Assembly (NCBI GenBank): GCA_031290325.1
Contig: JAITNU010000029.1
Span: 1-7,504 of the forward strand
Source of the DNA: Treponema sp.
Lineage (GTDB): Bacteria > Spirochaetota > Spirochaetia > Treponematales > Breznakiellaceae
DNA length: 7,504 nucleotides
Direction of reading: 5' to 3'
Shown here: positions 6,164-7,504 of the stretch, in pieces
How positions within the stretch are numbered: the stretch's first letter is position 1
Layout: the number at the start of each line of letters is the position of its first letter
Translations under genes and position numbers: made by a program
The notes under the pieces: model-generated
What the model saw: the letters and a program-made list of their open reading frames with translations, nothing else
Database searches by the model: none
What the model was told of the DNA's origin: nothing

Positions 6164-6349
6164 ATGGAAAGACCCTCCCGTGCGCCTGATTGCCTCAGGT
6201 GTGTGTATTTTAAGGTTACCTGGGAGACCGCATACCCCCGTTCCTGCCTGCTCTTCGGCATCAAAACCCCGAACCTGCCTTCCCATGAGGTATTCCGGGC
6301 TACCGGCTGCCATTGTCCTTCGTTTCAGGTAAAGGCTAGGAAAAAATAA
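6164..6349 (+). CDS. Small conserved-type cysteine-rich protein
   Basis: This 61-residue protein has five cysteines (Cys10, 13, 28, 49 and 51) arranged as DCLRCVYF, YPRSCLLFGIK and ATGCHCPSF. I recall a family of small bacterial proteins with the plan C-x2-C-x-YF-x-VTW, then PR-x-C, FG-x-K, PS-x-x-V and TG-x-x-C-x-x-F. Members are often left hypothetical or mislabelled. The match runs over nearly the whole length, including KVTWE (17-21) and PNLPSHEVFRATG (36-48). The spacing suggests a zinc-ribbon-like or other metal site, but the function is unknown. It has no signal peptide or membrane segment and a basic tail. The ATG is preceded by GAGG at six bases, the last of three tandem repeats. It ends 23 bases before cbiB on the same strand, so the two probably share a transcript. 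It also overlaps a spurious upstream extension of ptsI on the other strand. Confidence 0.75.
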   Translation: MERPSRAPDCLRCVYFKVTWETAYPRSCLLFGIKTPNLPSHEVFRATGCHCPSFQVKARKK

Positions 6350-6372
6350 CGGTTCATGGTAAGATAGTAGCC

Positions 6373-7377
6373 ATGAGTCAGCTTTACGGGGGAGCGAGTT
6401 CCGCTATTTTTTACCTCGGCCCACCGGCAATCGTATTGAGCTTTCTCCTGGATCTGGTCTTGGTCCCCCCCCGGTGGATGCCACACCCGGTACGGGGTAT
6501 AGGTTTTTTAATTACCAAGGGAGAATCAGTACTGCGGCGGCTGTTACCGGGGAGAGCGTGGTTCGCCGGAACCCTCCTGGTTATCCTGGTGGGGGGCTTC
6601 ACCCTGGGGCTGTCAACGGTGGTGTTTGTCCTGGCCTACCGGGTGAATAACTGGGTCGGTTTTGTGGTACAGGTCTTCATGAGCTGCCAGGTACTGACCT
6701 TGCGCTCTCTGCAAAAGGAAAGCGTCGGGATATATAAGAAGGTGCGGCAGGACGATCTGGTAGGGGCTCGAAAAGCCCTGTCCAGGATTGTGGGGAGGGA
6801 CACGGTCCGCTTGTCCATGGATCAAGTGATCAAGGCTACGATAGAAACCATTGCGGAGAACCTTTCAGGCGGGGTCATTGCACCCCTGTTTTTTCTGGCC
6901 CTGGGCGGTCCGCCGCTGGGTATGCTGTACAAGGCCATCACCACCATGGACTCGATGATCGGGTATCAAAACCGCCGCTACCTTGCGTTTGGCAGGACCG
7001 CCGCCACCCTTGACGACATAGTCAATTGGCTTCCCACACGGGTGGCTGCCCGGTTCATGCTGGCAGCAGCCGGAATTCTCAACCTTAACGCGGCCAACGC
7101 GGCGCGGATTTATAAGCGGGATAAACACCAATACGCCGGCCCGATACGCACCGAGGCGGTGGCTGCCGGGGCCTTGGGCATCGCCCTGGGAGGGGACGCC
7201 TGGTACTTCGGTGAACTCCACCAGAAACCTGTTCTGGGGGACGCCATCCGTTCGGTCCGTGCCTCTGATATACTCGCCGCGATTCGGCTCATGTATATGA
7301 GCAGTGTACTCTTCCTGCCTATTGCCAGTATCATCAGCGCCATCCTGAGTGTTATCATTATAGTACAACAGTATTGA
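6373..7377 (+). CDS. cbiB: CbiB/CobD-family adenosylcobinamide-phosphate synthase, diverged
   Basis: CbiB (CobD in aerobic-pathway naming) is an inner-membrane enzyme that attaches the aminopropanol-phosphate linker to adenosylcobyric acid in cobamide synthesis. The 334-residue length and several membrane segments (about 13-30, 66-88, 92-110, 165-185 and 305-331) fit. Family phrases include LLDLVLVPPRWMPHPVRGIG (25-44), ARKALSRIVGRDT (132-144), ATIETIAENL (155-164) and GVIAPLFF (167-174). Also present are YKAITTMDSMIGYQNRRY (186-203), LDDIVNW with Asp214-Asp215 (213-219) and AGALGIALGG (265-274). Three positions differ from the consensus I recall: GDPRW is VPPRW here (30-35), ENxSDG is ENLSGG (Gly166 for Asp), and HPSPN is replaced by HQYAG (252-256). 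An eight-C run (6465-6472) encodes the first of these. The start at 6373 has only a weak ribosome-binding site (GGTAAGATAG). It lies 23 bases after the cysteine-rich gene. The family is secure; normal activity is not. Confidence 0.88.
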   Translation: MSQLYGGASSAIFYLGPPAIVLSFLLDLVLVPPRWMPHPVRGIGFLITKGESVLRRLLPGRAWFAGTLLVILVGGFTLGLSTVVFVLAYRVNNWVGFVVQVFMSCQVLTLRSLQKESVGIYKKVRQDDLVGARKALSRIVGRDTVRLSMDQVIKATIETIAENLSGGVIAPLFFLALGGPPLGMLYKAITTMDSMIGYQNRRYLAFGRTAATLDDIVNWLPTRVAARFMLAAAGILNLNAANAARIYKRDKHQYAGPIRTEAVAAGALGIALGGDAWYFGELHQKPVLGDAIRSVRASDILAAIRLMYMSSVLFLPIASIISAILSVIIIVQQY

Positions 7378-7434
7378 AAACCAGAGTTACTATTCACAGC
7401 CGCCTGATACGTCACTGAAAAATCCCAACAGAAG

Positions 7435-7471
7435 AAGGGCTGAATCAGTCCGATAAATCGGCAGCCCTTTT
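7435..7471 (+). terminator. Probable intrinsic terminator after cbiB
   Basis: AAGGGCTG (7435-7442) pairs with CAGCCCTT (7462-7469). Inside it, CCGA (7450-7453) pairs with TCGG (7458-7461) around TAAA, with a seven-base bulge on the 5' side. A short T-run (7468-7471) closes it. It lies 57 bases after the cbiB stop and probably ends the plus-strand pair. The T-run is short, so strength is moderate. Confidence 0.6.
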
Positions 7472-7504
7472 ATGGAGGCATATCTGTTTCAACCGGGCAT
7501 TTTT
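7472..7504 (+). CDS. Possible 5' end of a further gene, cut by the window
   Basis: An ATG at 7472 opens a frame reading MEAYLFQPGIF to the window edge. It directly follows the terminator's T-run and has no Shine-Dalgarno before it. A GGAGG lies inside the frame (7474-7478) and might instead serve a start beyond the window. Eleven codons are too few to identify a family. Confidence 0.15.
   Translation, partial: MEAYLFQPGIF

Noticed and set aside
6095..6313. N-terminal extension of ptsI by 73 codons
   Set aside because: The family sequence begins exactly at the ATG at 6094. The extension is antisense to the better-supported cysteine-rich gene and resembles no Enzyme I domain.
6095..6372. Cobalamin riboswitch upstream of cbiB
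   Set aside because: No B12-box-like sequence or long structured leader is visible. The space is taken by the short divergent region and the cysteine-rich gene.
6865..7368. Long minus-strand open frame of 167 codons
   Set aside because: It is antisense to cbiB and has no domain pattern; it is a shadow frame.

Overview
The window reads as ordinary bacterial chromosome, GC-rich in the coding parts, with AT-rich gaps. It carries six confidently identified protein genes. Its mix of a ptsI without sugar permeases, an Rsm22-type methyltransferase, Der and a cobamide gene would fit a spirochaete such as a Treponema relative. That assignment is an impression from gene content, not a demonstrated fact. 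The first 42 bases are almost pure C and look like a contig-edge artefact.

Left part (1-1385): a TrmH/SpoU-family RNA 2'-O-methyltransferase on the minus strand (200-994), then about 390 bases without a protein gene. This gap holds a strong plus-strand intrinsic terminator (1232-1273), although no plus-strand gene precedes it. The terminator loop matches the conserved 3' tail of bacterial 16S rRNA (the anti-Shine-Dalgarno), and an inverted repeat lies just upstream, so I propose a small RNA gene here. A second structured stretch (1287-1331) follows.

Centre (1386-6094): a tightly packed minus-strand operon transcribed ptsI - der - merR-like - rsm22-like. The gaps are 1 and 3 bases, and the last junction overlaps by 29 bases. 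It joins PTS Enzyme I to two ribosome-biogenesis factors (the GTPase Der and an Rsm22/METTL17-like protein with a four-cysteine iron-sulfur motif) and a small cysteine-free MerR-type regulator. No HPr gene is present in the window.

Right part (6095-7504): a plus-strand pair diverging from ptsI. The first gene is a 61-residue cysteine-rich protein, preceded by three tandem 10-base repeats that each carry a Shine-Dalgarno-like GAGGAA. The second is a CbiB/CobD-type cobamide-synthesis membrane protein that has lost several normally conserved motif residues. A hairpin terminator follows, and a possible further gene begins at the very end.

Most interesting points: the terminator loop mimicking the 16S tail, the diverged CbiB, the cysteine-rich mini-protein with its triplicated ribosome-binding repeat, and the Fe-S Rsm22-like protein in the ptsI-der operon.
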